NCBI RefSeq assembly: GCF_036320965.1
Contig: NC_092279.1
Coordinates: forward strand, 15,803,161-15,867,160
Length of the DNA: 64,000 nucleotides
Origin: Panulirus ornatus
Taxonomy: Eukaryota > Arthropoda > Malacostraca > Decapoda > Palinuridae
Reading direction: 5' to 3'
The position numbers and the translations under genes are program-made. The first letter of the stretch is position 1, and each line of letters starts with the position of its first letter. The notes below the pieces were generated by a model. It saw nothing but the letters and a program-made list of their open reading frames with translations. It made no database searches and was not told where the DNA came from. Below are positions 1 through 13,055 of this stretch, in pieces.

Positions 1-314
1 CACAAGACGTCGGAGATGGTCTCTCTGTCTCCCCTAACATAAACAATGGTTTGCGACGGCTTTTGAAGGGGCAGGGAAAGAAATCCCATTTTCTCTGGTG
101 TCTTTTTATGGCTTCCCCTTGTGGATTCCTTTCCCTTTTCCCCTCGTATACTCTGCGGATTTTTCCCCCCCTCTGTCACAACCATGTAAAACCTGCAGGG
201 GGGGGTAAAAATGCTTGATCGTTACCGTCAACATTAAGGCAGTTTAAGCCTCTTTGTCCGGAGGTGAGCGTCGACAGTAATGATGATGATCACTTTGTAG
301 AGTGCAGAGGACTC

Positions 315-420
315 TTGGGGGAGGGGGGGGGGGGGGGAATGGTGGCGGGGTGGGGGGGGGGAGGGGGAAAGGTGGCGGGGTGGGGGGGGGGAAGGTGGCG
401 GGGTGGGGGGGGGGTGAAGG
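315..420 (+). repeat. G-run low-complexity tract, G-quadruplex-prone
   Basis: Runs of 5 to 15 G alternate with the short motif GGTGGCGGGGTGG, repeated three times. The many G-runs separated by short loops fit intramolecular G-quadruplex potential. Open frames here (poly-Gly or poly-Pro) are low-complexity shadows. Confidence 0.7.
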
Positions 421-559
421 CAAGTACAACCCACCTACCCTCAACCCCTCCCATCACCCACCACTACCAGCGTCACCCACCCACCCACACACACATACCA
501 GAGGCGGGATGAGACCTTGGTACTACGTCTGTGGTATGAGCCTGGGTATGTGGCTGGTC

Positions 560-980
560 TGTTGCAAGACATGGGGGCCTCCTGGGGGTGGTGTGTCTCC
601 AAGATATGGGGGGTTCTTGAGGTTGGTGTGTCCCTAAGATACGGCGGCCTCCTGGGGTTGGCGTGTCCCCAAGATATGGGAGGTTCTTGAGGTTGGTGTG
701 TCCCCAAGATATGGGGCCACCTAGGGTAGGCGTGTCCCCAAGATATGGGGGGTTCTTGAGGTTGGTGTGTCCCCAAGATATGGGGGCCTCCTGGGGTTAG
801 TGTGTCCCCAAGATATGGGGGGTTCTTGAGGTTGGTGTGTCCCCAAGATATGGGGCCACCTAGGGTAGGCGTGTCCCCAAGATATGGGGGGTTCTTGAGG
901 TTGGTGTGTCCCCAAGATATGGGGGCCTCCTGGGGTTAGTGTGTCCCCAAGATATGGGGGGTTCTTGAGGTTGGTCTGCT
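560..980 (+). repeat. 35-bp minisatellite with 139-bp higher-order repeat
   Basis: The unit is about 35 bp, anchored by GTGTCCCCAAGATATGGG, with three variant second halves (TTCTTGAGGTTG, CCTCCTGGGGTT, CACCTAGGGTAGG). The variants recur in the same order every 139 bp (for example starts near 637, 776 and 915 on the minus strand), which indicates amplification of a four-unit block. Confidence 0.85.
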
Positions 981-1574
981 GGGCGGACTGGATGTACGAC
1001 CTGGAGGCTTACTCTACCATCCAAACCCCTGGGGGGGAACCCTTCCCTCAGCATCCAGACACTGGGGGGAACTAAAACCCAGCATGCAGACACTGGGGGA
1101 CTCAACCCAGCATGGAAGCACTGGGGGAAGACTTCTCCCATAACACCCAACCGCTGGGGATCTCCCCCAAAACATTCGTACCCAAGACCCAGGCCTAAGG
1201 CTCCCCTCCTTACCTCCCTCAGCCTCACAACCCCCCCCAGCCAACCACATCCCCAGGTTGGCGGAAGTGATGTAGATATACGAGATAAGGAGGGAGTTAA
1301 CAGAGGCCGTAAACCCCCTGGTCGGAGCAGGCAAGACACGGCCGTAGGGAGCAGTGCCCCCAGCAGACAGCCTAACATTTCACCAGGCAACATGGACAAC
1401 CGTTTAAACCTGCCACAGGACTCACAAAAACGGGGCGAAGGGCCGGGATAATGTGCAATGGACGCGCGGTACAGAGACGGAGGGGTTTCTTGTGGTGTGG
1501 TGATAGTGGCATCGGCGGTGATAGCGGTAGAGCGGTGGTGGGAGTGACTGGAGGGGGGTTGGAGGTGATAATGA

Positions 1575-1695
1575 TCAACGAGTGAAGGTGGTGGTGGTGG
1601 TGGTGAGGGATGGTGGTTACGATGGTGCGATGGTGGTGGTGGTGGTGGTGGTGGTGGTGGTGGTGGTGGTGGTGGTGGTGGTGGTGGTGGTGGTG
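1575..1695 (+). repeat. (GGT)n trinucleotide tract
   Basis: An almost pure GGT/GTG run of roughly 65 bases at 1629-1693, with imperfect flanks. It creates a poly-His frame on the minus strand that has no other protein character. Confidence 0.85.
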
Positions 1696-2447
1696 ATGGA
1701 TGGTGGTGGCAGTGGACTGGTTCTGTGGTGTCGGTGGTAGCAGTGCTGAATGTGGTAGCAGTGATGGCTGAGATGGTGAAAGTAAAGGTGGGAGATGTGG
1801 TAGTTGTGGTCGACGGTGGTTACAGGAGGAGTCGTGGCGGTGGTGGTGGTAGAGGTGGCAAGAATCCAAGTGGGGTGTGAGTAAGGTATGAACTGATGGA
1901 GGGGTTTAAAGCCGGCCTTGTGGAATAAGGGATGAAAGGATGATGGGGTAGAGCGGGGTCCGGCTGGAGGGTACAGCTGGGAGCTGGCTACAGTCTCTAG
2001 AGCGGTACAGGGAGGAGGACGAGAGGGAAGGAGGGAGGGAGGATAGATTACGGGGATGGTGGAGCAGATGGAGGGTGGAGGACCGGTTTAAGGGTAGGGG
2101 AAGAGGACCTGGAAAGCCTTTTTGTGGCTTGATCTAATTACTGAAAGTTTAAGAGCGAGGTTTAAGTAAGAGAGCGAGGCGAGGCGGGGAGCTGGGGTCT
2201 GTACAGGAGGCTCTTGCCTCACTGGTGAGGAGGACCTAAGGTCTGGGAACTCTGCAGTAGGCCCCTGTCTCATTGGTGAGGAGGACCTATGGACCAGGAT
2301 CTAAGCAGCTGGTTCCTACCTCACTGGAGACGTGGGCCATAGGTGACTACCGCCGCGGGAAGCACCAGTGCGCCACCTCAGGTCGTGGACACAACTGTGA
2401 GAAGCCGTGTGCAGCAGCAGAGCCACAACACAGTCCTGTACACGTTG

Positions 2448-2545
2448 TACTCTGGGCACCGTGAGGGCGTGTACTCTGGGCACCGTGAGGGCGTGTACTC
2501 TGGGCACCGTGAGGGCGTGTACTCTGAGCACCGTGAGGGCGTGAC
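2448..2545 (+). repeat. 24-bp minisatellite, 4 copies
   Basis: Four nearly identical units containing CTGGGCACCGTGAGGGCG. The period is divisible by three, so frames on both strands stay open. Confidence 0.8.
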
Positions 2546-3092
2546 TAAGGGACCCTGCAGGAGGCGTGTAAAGTTCCTGCCACATATACCACAGTCGCGT
2601 TCACCCTTCCTCCAGTGTTGCATCAACAACCATACAAGTGAACCAATGCAAGTAAACCCAATAAGCTTAGAGTACACCAGACAATAATGAGAGTACCTCT
2701 GGCTACTGTAAACCACTTGTACCCTCTCACCCCCCCCCCCTTCCCTCCCTCACATTAGTCATGAATTATGATCCGTCTCTGAAATTTCACAGGACTAGAT
2801 CTCAAAGTGACCCAGTTCTCTGACGTCTCACAGAGGGGAAGTCAAAGTTACTTGGCATGATGTGTACCTTGCACACCCTCGACCTCCCCCACAATCCCTG
2901 GAGGTAATGAGGTAATTATGATAAAGTCAATCCTCATCTTCACTTTTCCTGTGTGTTATTTCTTTTTTTTTTTTTCTTTTCGTTATTTGTTTGAAGTAAA
3001 ACTGAAACGTGTTTCCTCGGCTTCAGGAGTTTACAGAGACACCTTAGGAGGTGGCTGTGGAGGGTCGAGTCCCTGGGCTGTGGACCATGCGC

Positions 3093-3310
3093 GTGTTCGA
3101 CCGTCGACCATACAGGTGTTCGAAGCCGTACACAAAGGATCCTTCGACCATACAGGTGTTCGAAGAACTACACAGAGGATCCCTCGACCATACAGATGTT
3201 CGAAGCCCTACACAGAGGATCCCTCGACCATACAGGTGTTTGAAGCCGTACACAGAGGATCCCTCGACCATACAGGTGTTCGAAACCCTACACAGGAGAT
3301 CCCTCGACAG
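3093..3310 (+). repeat. 40-bp minisatellite, about 5 copies
   Basis: The units share CGACCATACAGGTGTTCGAA followed by a variable ACACAGAGGATCC segment. Copies are 85-95% alike by eye. Confidence 0.8.
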
Positions 3311-3510
3311 CTGTCCTATGTGTATACATAAGCTGCATCATGTCTGCTGATTTTCAGAAATCTCAGTTTCAAATCCGATTTTATTCGCAACTCATTGGAG
3401 GGCTAATGTTACAGGACTTACAGAGGATATTATCCATTTATTGTCATAAAGTAATTATCAGAGGCTAAGCACCAGATTATCCGGGTAATTTGTATAAATT
3501 TCCAGCCTAA

Positions 3511-3512
<2 letters not shown>

Positions 3513-3592
<80 letters not shown>
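3513..3592. repeat. (AT)40 microsatellite
   Basis: A perfect 80-bp AT dinucleotide run. It can extrude as a cruciform. The IYIYIY frames over it are not genes. Confidence 0.95.
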
Positions 3593-3594
<2 letters not shown>

Positions 3595-4907
3595 AGACGA
3601 AGAGCCACGATATCCTTCGATCAGGCTGGGTGCGTGAGCAAGTGAAAATATCCGACGACACGAATATAAACGAAGAATTTTGACAAGGCAACAGAGAGTG
3701 ACACTCACGCCCTGACATCCTGATACCGTGACTTCCTGATACCCTGATATCATAATATCGTGACTTCCTTACATCCTGATATCGGGTTGTAGCCAGGGTT
3801 GTGGGAAGGACATGCGCACGACACGCCCGTAACTCAACTGGAAGCGTTGCCCCAGCGTGCACGCTGCTGCTGAGAGAGCCTCTTCCCTCTCCCCTCCCGA
3901 GAGCATAGCGTCGGCGTTGAACGCTACGGGGGGGGGGGGGGGGGGGACTACTACTGGCGCCAACCGCCGTGCACGTTGGGAGTGAGGGGAGGGGGTTGGA
4001 GGGTGGTTGGCTAGGCTGTATAGAGACACCACCATACCCGTCCTTTCCCCCTTCCCCTCCCCTTTCCCTATCCTCCTTCCTCTCCCTCACCCCTCCCCTC
4101 CCTTCCCCTCCCTCTTGCCTCACGCTCATATGAGCGGGTGAGACGAATGAAGAAGATGTCACATAACGACCACACTCAGACAGCGCCGCTGACATACGCG
4201 GCCCACCATTAGCTGACGCTATAATTAGCTGAGCTGTGGTGAGGGCGGGAGGAGGGGAGGGAGGACCAACGCTAGAGGAGGGAGGGTTGTGTGGGGGGGG
4301 TGGTTAGGACCCTGCTGCCTTGCTTAGGGGGAGGGAGGGAGGGAGGGAGGGAGGGAGACGGGGCTCTACTTGGGGTATGGGGTGGAGGGGGACTCCTCCT
4401 CCCTCACCTTACATTGTTCACGGCTTCCTAACTTCCTCCCCCGTAAACCGGGGAGCGGAAACGGGGACCCCCTCCCCACCCGTATCATCTCTTCTTCCCC
4501 CTCTTCCTCCTCCTCCTCCTCCTCCTCCTCCTCCTCCTCCTCTCCCCCCCGGACGTACGACCAGGCCTTAATTCAATGGTGGCAGGACTTCGGCACCAGC
4601 CATGCATGGTGCCAGAGTAGGTGGCTGAGGAGGGAGGGAGAGGAAGATGGTGGGGGAGGGGGAGAATCTGTGGTGCCACACTGGCGGGTTTGGTACCACA
4701 AGACCCTGGCAGCGATGCAGGATGCCAGACTAGGTAGGGGCGGTGGTGGTAGTAAGGGGGGAGGGGTGCGGGGGGGGGGAGTGAGGGAGGGATGATCTGG
4801 TGTCACTGTAGGTGGTTAATACGGGGTCTGGTGCCACACTGGGTGGTGGTGGTGGTGACGGTGGCAGTGTGGCCGGTGGGACAGTGTGTGGTGGTGGGCG
4901 CACCGTG

Positions 4908-4910
<3 letters not shown>

Positions 4911-4974
<64 letters not shown>
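4911..4974. repeat. (GT)32 microsatellite
   Basis: A perfect GT run of 64 bp. Nearby 4322-4358 is a (GGGA)n run and 4500-4541 a (CTC)n run. Confidence 0.95.
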
Positions 4975-4977
<3 letters not shown>

Positions 4978-5514
4978 ACCGACACTGGACGTCAGGAGCA
5001 CCTGCGATCATGCGAGGAGGACCTGGCGAGGTCGGACATCTGCTGGAGGAGAGCCCCAGTATCCTGCATCCCCTAACCTACTACACTGAGGAAGGCGGGA
5101 CATGCGAGGGGAAGGACGCGCGGTGGAGCATTAAGCCCCCGCCAGAGAGAGGTGTGCGGATGAGGGTGTCACTCAGGGCTCCGCTAACGTCATCAGAGAG
5201 ATAATGTCGCGTCTGATAAGTCCCACACTCCCTCCCTGAGCGCCGCAGCCCGAGACGATAAAGCCTTGCATGCGGTGCTTGGAGGGACATCAGGCATGGC
5301 GGGACTCGCCCAAATGACCCGAGAATTTTGCTTTATGGTTCCTCTCGTACATGAGGACCAGCGCCGGCCGCGGGGTTGGGTCGTCCCTCTTCCTTGTAAG
5401 TCCGTCCACCCGTGATACTGTGGCCACTTGGGGAGGGAAGGAGGGAGGTACGTACGTACCGGGCCTGGTGACCCATCGGGGAGATAGGTATTGCTTGCTG
5501 ACCAAGTGGGGAGG

Positions 5515-5745
5515 TACCGTAAAGCCTGGTGACCAGGTGGCGAGGCACCGCAACGCCTGGTGACCAGGTGGGGAGGCACCATAATGCTTTGTGAACAGGT
5601 GGGGAGGTACCGTAACGCCTGGTGACCAGGTGGCGAGGCACCGCAACGCCTGGTGACCAGGTGGTGGGGAGACACCGTAACGCCTGGTGACCAGGAGGAG
5701 AGGCACCATAATGCCAGGTGACCAGGTGGGGAGGCGCGTACCATT
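5515..5745 (+). repeat. About 31-bp minisatellite, 7 copies
   Basis: The units read GCCTGGTGACCAGGTGG followed by GAGGCACCGTAA variants. GGTGACC is itself part of a small palindrome (TGGTGACCA). A last partial unit ends near 5745. Confidence 0.8.
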
Positions 5746-6569
5746 ATGAACGGGGAGGGTGTATGGTCTGGCCATGCAAGAGCCTTACCGTAGCCCTGCG
5801 GTTGCCATCACGACCAGCTACACCCACAGTGGTCCTTTGATATCTGAAGATGATGCAGAACTGTTACCACGAGCACAGATGTTACACACACTAACATGAG
5901 GGGCACAGATGTTATAGACACTGATGCCATGACAACAGATGTTACAGAGAGCGATGTCATGACCACAGGTGTGTCTTACAGCAAACAAGAGACCATAAAA
6001 TGGAAAAGCCAGCATTTGACTTGCGTAAGTCAAGTCGAATGTCGTCTTAACTCGAGTGTACAGATCCTCTTTTCTATTTCTTCAATCACAGTGGAGTAAA
6101 TGACAGAGGCGTTACGACCACTGAAACACACGACGTGTTACGACCACTGAAACACACAAAGCAACGTGAGAGACGACACAGACACACACACCACCAGAGG
6201 AAACCTCCACACGGCTCATAATCCGAGGACCTGGACGCCTTCCAGTATTCCTCACCTCTGGTGTCATGAGGCCTGGAAAACGAACCACCTCCCCTGCACG
6301 GAGGGGATTCACTCCCCTCCCCCCACACCACACACACACACACACACACACACACCACAAATGGCCACTAATTACCCAGGAACACATACTAACCTCCCCC
6401 AATCCCCCACCACCACCACCACAACCACCCACCTCCAGCTTACAACCCGGACGCGCGTCCCTGCCCGACGGCGATTACTAATCCCCCGACTTTGGTTATA
6501 ATCAGAGGCGTGAGATGCTGCCGCTGTAATCCCCCGTAAATCCTAGCTTGTGAAGAGGATGGAAAGGGG

Positions 6570-6722
6570 ATACAAGCGGGAATAACTCGAACCCATTTCC
6601 CCTCTACATCCGTCAGGGTATATCTGAACCCCATTCCCCTCTACATCCGTCAGGGTACATCTCAACCCCATTTCCCCTCTACATCCGTCAGGGTATATCT
6701 CAACCCCATTTCCCCTCTACGG
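6570..6722 (+). repeat. 37-bp minisatellite, 4 copies
   Basis: Four units contain CCATTTCCCCTCTACATCCG and GTCAGGGTATATCT. The first three are nearly identical; the last diverges at 6718. Confidence 0.75.
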
Positions 6723-7799
6723 CCGTCCAAGCCACCTCCTTCCCTCATCCCCTCTCCCCGTGTCTCCCGCTGATTATAATTTCCAGTCCACGGGCGCATT
6801 ACCGCGAGGGACAAAATGACCGACTGTAAAATGCTGAGGAGGAGGAGGGAGGAGGAGGGGGGGAAGGGGGGGCCCGCGACTGGTGAGTGTGGGGTGTGGT
6901 GGGGTTGGGTGGTGTGTGGTGGGGTTGGGTGGGGTTGGATCCTGTCCTCGAGGGGAGGATTGGCCAGCGGGAATCTAAATGCTAAGTGAATGACTGGCCT
7001 GGGACGGGTAAGCTGATTGGACTTTGATTAGGAGGGTCTTGGGAGATGGACTGCATCCTAATCTAGAGGGGTGGGGGGGGAGGGACGTGTCTGTCGGCAA
7101 GGATTGGGGGTAGCGTTTTGGTGAAGGGTTCCACAAGCGGTGGGAGGGGGGGATTGGGAGAGATTCTGACCACCAAGTGAAAGGTGTGATGAAGTGCGTG
7201 TGTCAGGCAACACGATCCAGGGGTCATTTTGGGAGGATCTTCGAGGATGATTCGGAGGCTAATCAGATGAGGATTTACAGTAAGATTCGATCTTGATTGG
7301 AGGGAAATCTAGACTTCAGATTGGGGTATTGAGGGCAAGAATATTTAACGTGATAAGACAGACTTTGGTGAGCTCTTAGACCCTGGATTGGTGATTGGTT
7401 ACCTTCAGGCCCTGGACGATTGGAACTTTGTAAGGAGACTAGTGTGGCATAACTCTGAGTGGATGTGATCCTGAAGATGGAATTTGATTGGCTAATCTTC
7501 CAGAAACAGACTCGGCTTAAAATTGGAAGGTTTTGTGATGGTCGAGTGCTGGATTAGAATATTTCTTTCGAGGGATTGGACACAGATTGGTGGAGAGTGA
7601 TTGGAAGAGAAATTGTAAATATGTTCCATTTCCTCCCCTAATCATTAGAACATCTGCCGACATGTCTACACATGTCACCTGTTGTATGTATACATGTCAC
7701 CTGTTGTATGTATACCAGTCACCTAGTATGTGTACAAGTCACCTAGTATGTGTAAAAGTCGCCTGCTATAAGAACACATCAGGTAGAGTGTGAGAACAG

Positions 7800-9085
7800 C
7801 ACGCCTGGTGGTCGTCTTGTTCGCCTAGTGTGTGTACACGTGGTGTGGTAGACGAAGGTCTCGCTGGTGTACACATGATGTAGTAGACGCAGGACTCGCC
7901 TGGTGTACACATGGTGTGGTAGACACAGGTCTCGCCTGGTGTACACATGGTGTGGTATACACATGGTGTGGTAGACGCAGGTCTCGCCTGGTGTACACAT
8001 GGTGTGGTGGGTGCAGGCCTCGCCTGGTGTACATATGGTGTGGTAGACGCAGGTCTCGCCTGGTGTACACATGGTGTGGTAGACGCAGGTCTCGCCTGGT
8101 GTACACATGGTGTGGTAGACGCAGGTCTCGCCTGGTGTACACATGGTGTGGTAGACGCAGGCCTCGCCTGGTGTACACATGATGTGGTAGACGAAGGTCT
8201 CGCCTGGTGTACACATGGTGTGGTAGACGCAGGTCTCGCCTGGTGTACACATGGTGTGGTAGACGCAGGCCTCGCCTGGTGTACACATGGTGTGGTAGAC
8301 GCAGGTCTCGCCTGGTGTACACATGGTGTGGTGGGTGCAGGCCTCGCCTGGTGTACATATGGTGTGGTAGACGCAGGTCTCGCCTGGTGTACACATGGTG
8401 TGGTAGACGCAGGTCTCGCCTGGTGTACATATGGTGTGGTAGACGCAGGTCTCGCCTGGTGTACACATGGTGTGGTAGACGCAGGCCTCGCCTGGTGTAC
8501 AAATGGTGTGGTTGACGCAGGTCTCGCCTGGTGTACACATGGTGTGGTGGGTGCAGGCCTCGCCTGGTGTACACACGGTGTGGATGGGACGCAGGTCCCG
8601 CCTGGTGTACACATGGTGTGGTAGACGCAGGTCTCGCCTGGTGTACACACGGTGTGGTGGGTGCAGGTCCCGCCTGGTGTACACATGGTGTGGTAGGTGC
8701 ACGTCCCGCCTGGTGTACACACGGTGTGATGGGTGCAGGTCTCGCCTGGTGTACACATGGTGTGGTAGACGCAGGTCTCGCCTGGTGTACACATGGTGTG
8801 GTAGACGCAGGCCTCGCCTGGTGTACACATGGTGTGGTAGACGCAGGTCTCGCCTGGTGTACACATGGTGTGGTGGGTGCAGGCCTCGCCTGGTGTACAC
8901 ACGGTGTGGTAGGTGCAGGTCCCGCCTGGTGTACACACGGTGTGGTGGGTGCAGGTCACGCCTGGTGTACACATGGTGTGGTAGATGCAGGCCTCGCCTG
9001 GTGTACACACGGTGTGGTAGGTGCAGGTCCCGCCTGGTGTACACACGGTGTGGTGGGTGCAGGTCCCGCCTGGTGTGGCAGACGG
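7800..9085 (+). repeat. 36-bp minisatellite, about 35 copies
   Basis: The unit contains GTGTACACATGGTGTGGTAG and ends CGCAGGTCTCGCCTG. Minor variants (GTGGGTGCAGGCC; ACACACGGTGTGG) are interspersed, the latter mainly near the high-coordinate end. Because the period is 12 codons, several frames on both strands stay open for up to 1.3 kb. The translations are pure 12-residue repeats with no domain and are not called as genes. Confidence 0.95.
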
Positions 9086-9990
9086 TCATTTCGACACCTC
9101 CTGAGGACCCCGATGATCGGCAAGTGTGTCAACATCACATTTTCTTCTCTTTTTTTTTTTCCCTCAGTAAAAAGTTCAACAACAGAAGGAATGGCCAGAG
9201 TTGAACTGCTCCTCTGCACGAGAGCTGGCCACACCCTCCTTCCCCACTACCCCTTCTTCCTCCTCACCCATCCTACCTGATCCCAGTTCCCCCCATCTCC
9301 TCCTCCTCCTCCTCCTCTCCGGCTCCACCACAGCCCTGCCGCTACCTCCCCTCACCTGGCTCCCCGACAGCCCGATCACCACTCACCTTGCCTCCCCACG
9401 GCCCTAGATAACCTCGGGGCCGTAAGCCCTCCCCTCCCCTGCTGGGGAGATCTGACCTGCGCCACACACACACCCACACACACACCAACACACACATATA
9501 CACACACACACACCCACACACACACCAACACACACATATACAACACACACACAAGGTAATCACTGAGGGAGGTGGTCCTCCTCCTCCTCCTCCTCCTCGT
9601 GAAGATAAAGAACAAAAATAGACACGAGACACTCACGACTTCCGACAGTCACGACTAACGAGCGTCGCTTCACACTATGTTCCTCCACTTATGACCGCGG
9701 GGGCCAACACGGCAGCACAGTACACCACTGATCCCGACTTTAATAACTGATGACTGGAGAGCCAGGGCTATAAACCGGGGCATGACAGCGCTACGCGTCA
9801 CGACGGCACCGACGACACTTAAGGGCCATCCTCACTTGGGGAGGGAACGTCAGGAACGCCCCTGTGTCCCTGGCTAGGGGAGTCAGAATACAGAATTCGC
9901 AAATGATTTCGACATCTCAGCCTCGTTACGTCCATTAAAAAAACATGAAGAGCAATTCTAGGAAGGCAATTTAAATGACACTATAATTAC

Positions 9991-9992
<2 letters not shown>

Positions 9993-10074
<82 letters not shown>
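9993..10074. repeat. (GT)41 microsatellite
   Basis: A perfect GT run. A companion (CA)n run in the opposite sense follows at 10192-10235, so the two can pair as an interrupted inverted repeat about 120 bp apart. Confidence 0.95.
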
Positions 10075-10076
<2 letters not shown>

Positions 10077-10188
10077 CGGCAAAGGAGGAGGAGGAGGGGG
10101 AGGGACGCTACGCTCAGTACCCTGTTGCGACGAGGATGATGAATCGCTGACGTGTGTTGCCCCAAGACGACAAAGGGAGGGGAGGAAG

Positions 10189-10191
<3 letters not shown>

Positions 10192-10235
<44 letters not shown>
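10192..10235. repeat. (CA)22 microsatellite
   Basis: A perfect CA run of 44 bp, the reverse complement of the GT tract about 120 bp earlier. Confidence 0.95.
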
Positions 10236-10238
<3 letters not shown>

Positions 10239-11029
10239 CTCCTCCCTCCTCCTCCTCCTTGTCAGGGACAGGAGCTCCCCCTCCGCTACGATACGAGTTT
10301 CTACTTAACAAGTGACGGGTGTCGGAATACTGACCCGTCGAGGATCAACCGACCTCATCTGACCTGTCCCTTTACCTCCCCTTGATACAATAGGCTGTAC
10401 CCCCAGCACCTCCCTTAACTCCTGTAGATGGTGAGACCGTTCTCCTTTACGGGTTAGGTCCTGAGTGTTGAGTCGGGTCGGGTTCCACTGCTAATAACAC
10501 ACGGTGAGAGCCGCTGGGGACAGACGGGAGAGAGAGAGGAAGAGGGTGGTGCCCGGCCACACGGTGAGAGCCGCTTGTGGGAGACGGGAGAGGTGAGGAA
10601 GGGAGGTGGTTCTGGCGGGGTCTTACTGGTCTGGTCTCTGCTCAGGCGTTGTCACCTCACTACCCCTCCTCCTCCCTCCCCTAACCCCACCCCCCACACG
10701 ATCATCTTTCTTCTATTTTCAGAGCAGCTGGACCTGACGGGGGAGACGGCTGGAGTGACTCGTCTGTCCACCCGTCTCCTTCCACATTCTGCCAGTGAAC
10801 AGTCCGTGAAACTATCGTCCAACTGACGGAACATTCGCCGTCCTTGACACCCTCCGCGTGATGGACGGGTTTGCCAGCAATCCCTTGTGGCAATGTCGGA
10901 CGGAACCTGACGGGAAAGTAGCCTCACCCTCACTTTACCTGGTCACTAGGGGCGGCGAAGAGCCCCCAGCGGCGGAGGTGCATCACTAGGTCAGGGGTTC
11001 GCCGCTGGTCAATACACTCTCACGGTGAT

Positions 11030-11270
11030 GTGTCACCAGGGAGTCACTGGTAGTGACCGGCACTCACAGCCAGGTGCCACTAGTGGCTGACTGGCCGTAA
11101 AAGGGGCCCCGCTCACAGCCACGTCCCACCAGAGGACTGGCTGGCAGTGAAAGGGCTCTCACGTGAAGCCATGTCCCATCCCTAGCTGACTGGCGGTGAA
11201 AAGGGGACCCCCCTCGCAGCCACGTCCCGCCAGAAGCTCGCTGGCAGTGAAGGGGGACCCCCGTGGTGCT
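11030..11270 (+). repeat. About 55-60-bp degenerate tandem repeat, 4 copies
   Basis: The units share GACTGGCAGTGAAA..GGGACCCC and CACAGCCACGTCCCACCAG. They are diverged and unequal in length. Confidence 0.65.
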
Positions 11271-11803
11271 GCGGCAGCCGCTTCTAACAACACGTTGTTA
11301 CATCTTCCGCCCCAAGTCGGTTCCCCAGCCGGGGCCGTAATACCTGACAGCGGACACCAAATCCAGCTCAACGCGGGACTCAGAAACGGCGCGGGGGTAC
11401 CTGACCAGCGGCGACGGTAAACGCTCCACCAAATCACATCTCCGGACACAAGCCTTCTGCATTGGTGTCCACATCTCCAAACATTTCTCCTGAATCGGAG
11501 TTTGTGTTGAAGCCTCCGACATTGTAAGTGCTTAAGCCCACCGACGGACGAAGAGCATCGGCAAGGCAGGCCTTACTACCCCCACCCCACCAGGCATACT
11601 ACTTATTTCAGACGATGGTTTACGTTTGAAAGGGGCACAGTCTCCTCTCTCGCTGACTGTGGTACATAGGGCTGACTGGCGGTGAAAGAGGAGGGAGAGG
11701 CCCGACTGCACGTGAGTGGTAGCGACAGTCCTCGCACGGGACTGCACCACAAGGCTGGTAACTGCCTGGTAAACGCGTGCGGCGTACGGTAGTCATAGTC
11801 TTC

Positions 11804-11835
<32 letters not shown>

Positions 11836-12329
11836 GTTGCCACATCCCTCACGGGTCCTGCCAACTGCGGGTCACCAGGGAGGAGGTCGCTGGTACTTAC
11901 AGTATCGCTGTTTACACAGCCATTACTCTAAGTGCAGCAAATAAACAAGACGAGCAGAGGAGCTGGGAGAGCCAGGCACACCACCCTGCAGGTCCAGGGG
12001 GACATATTCATACATGGGAACATTACATGAGACCTCCATGGTACACACCTGTGCCACGGTGGCCGAACCAGAGGTTTACAGAACACACCTGTGCCATGGT
12101 GGCTTACCTAGAGCTCTATAGAGCACATTTGCGTCACGGTGACCCACCCCTGGGCTCTACTATGCACGCATCTCGACCACAGCACCGCCGGGGGAACACA
12201 GAGACACGTGCAACTCGCACAGATCGAGGCGGACGGACGAACCAAGAGCTCTTCCTCAGCCGAATGAAAAAAGCTGAGGCTTAATCGTTGGTACACATGT
12301 GTTGTTCGTTTACCGCTAGCTCAGTCCTC

Positions 12330-12332
<3 letters not shown>

Positions 12333-12402
<70 letters not shown>
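12333..12402. repeat. (TC)35 microsatellite
   Basis: A perfect polypyrimidine mirror repeat, able to form intramolecular triplex DNA. Confidence 0.95.
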
Positions 12403-12407
<5 letters not shown>

Positions 12408-13055
12408 CTCCTTGCCAACAGTGGCATTTGGCAGATCGATGTGAGACTCCGTCAGACGCATATAAACGCACCGTGAACCTCGCACAGCACAGGATCTATG
12501 GTAGCAGGTCATGGAATGATACTGGGAGACGATAAACACCACGAAGCCACAGTCCTATTCCTGTGTACTACACTCTTAGAGAGACGTCTAATTTAGTAAG
12601 ATATTATGTCGCTACTTAACCACACTGTTGTTCTGTCGTTACTTACCACACTGCTAATCTCAGTCTTATGCCACCACTTGATACCAAGTGTCAGCGTAAG
12701 ATCCGAAGTTGGACGTCGCTAGATTCAGAAAAAAAAGGACAAAATTAATCAACTACGAAGCTCAGGTTATGGACAATTTCCATAGAAAACGGGACGCAGC
12801 CCAACACGCTAGGTTACGGATCACAGGACGGCTGAGAACCTCACGGTATACATACATACTGTGGTGCCTGGATGTCCAGGCGAGTGTGTTTGGGGCTTCC
12901 AGTCTTCCATGGAGTAGTGTGAGGATTTCTAAACACAAGTGTGAACATAGGAACCCAGGGTGAAGTATATGAGGACGCCTGGACTACCTAGACAGAAGTG
13001 TGAGGTTCCTGGGGCCACCTGAGGAGACATGTGAGGGAGGGGGGGAGTTACTCAC

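Larger units (their letters stand above)
1..13055. other. Non-coding region downstream of the Dscam Ig1 exon, probably intron
   Basis: I found no protein-like exon here on either strand. On the minus strand this lies 3' of the Dscam Ig1 exon, so it is most simply the next intron; no Ig2-like sequence was recognised. It is filled with minisatellites and dinucleotide tracts listed separately. Stretches such as 9650-9960, 10240-11000 and 12410-13000 look like unique sequence with no recognisable feature. Confidence 0.5.

Noticed and set aside
7766..9089. Long open frames (up to 436 codons) on both strands
   Set aside because: They translate a 36-bp minisatellite; the period is a multiple of three, so openness carries no information and there is no domain or codon bias.
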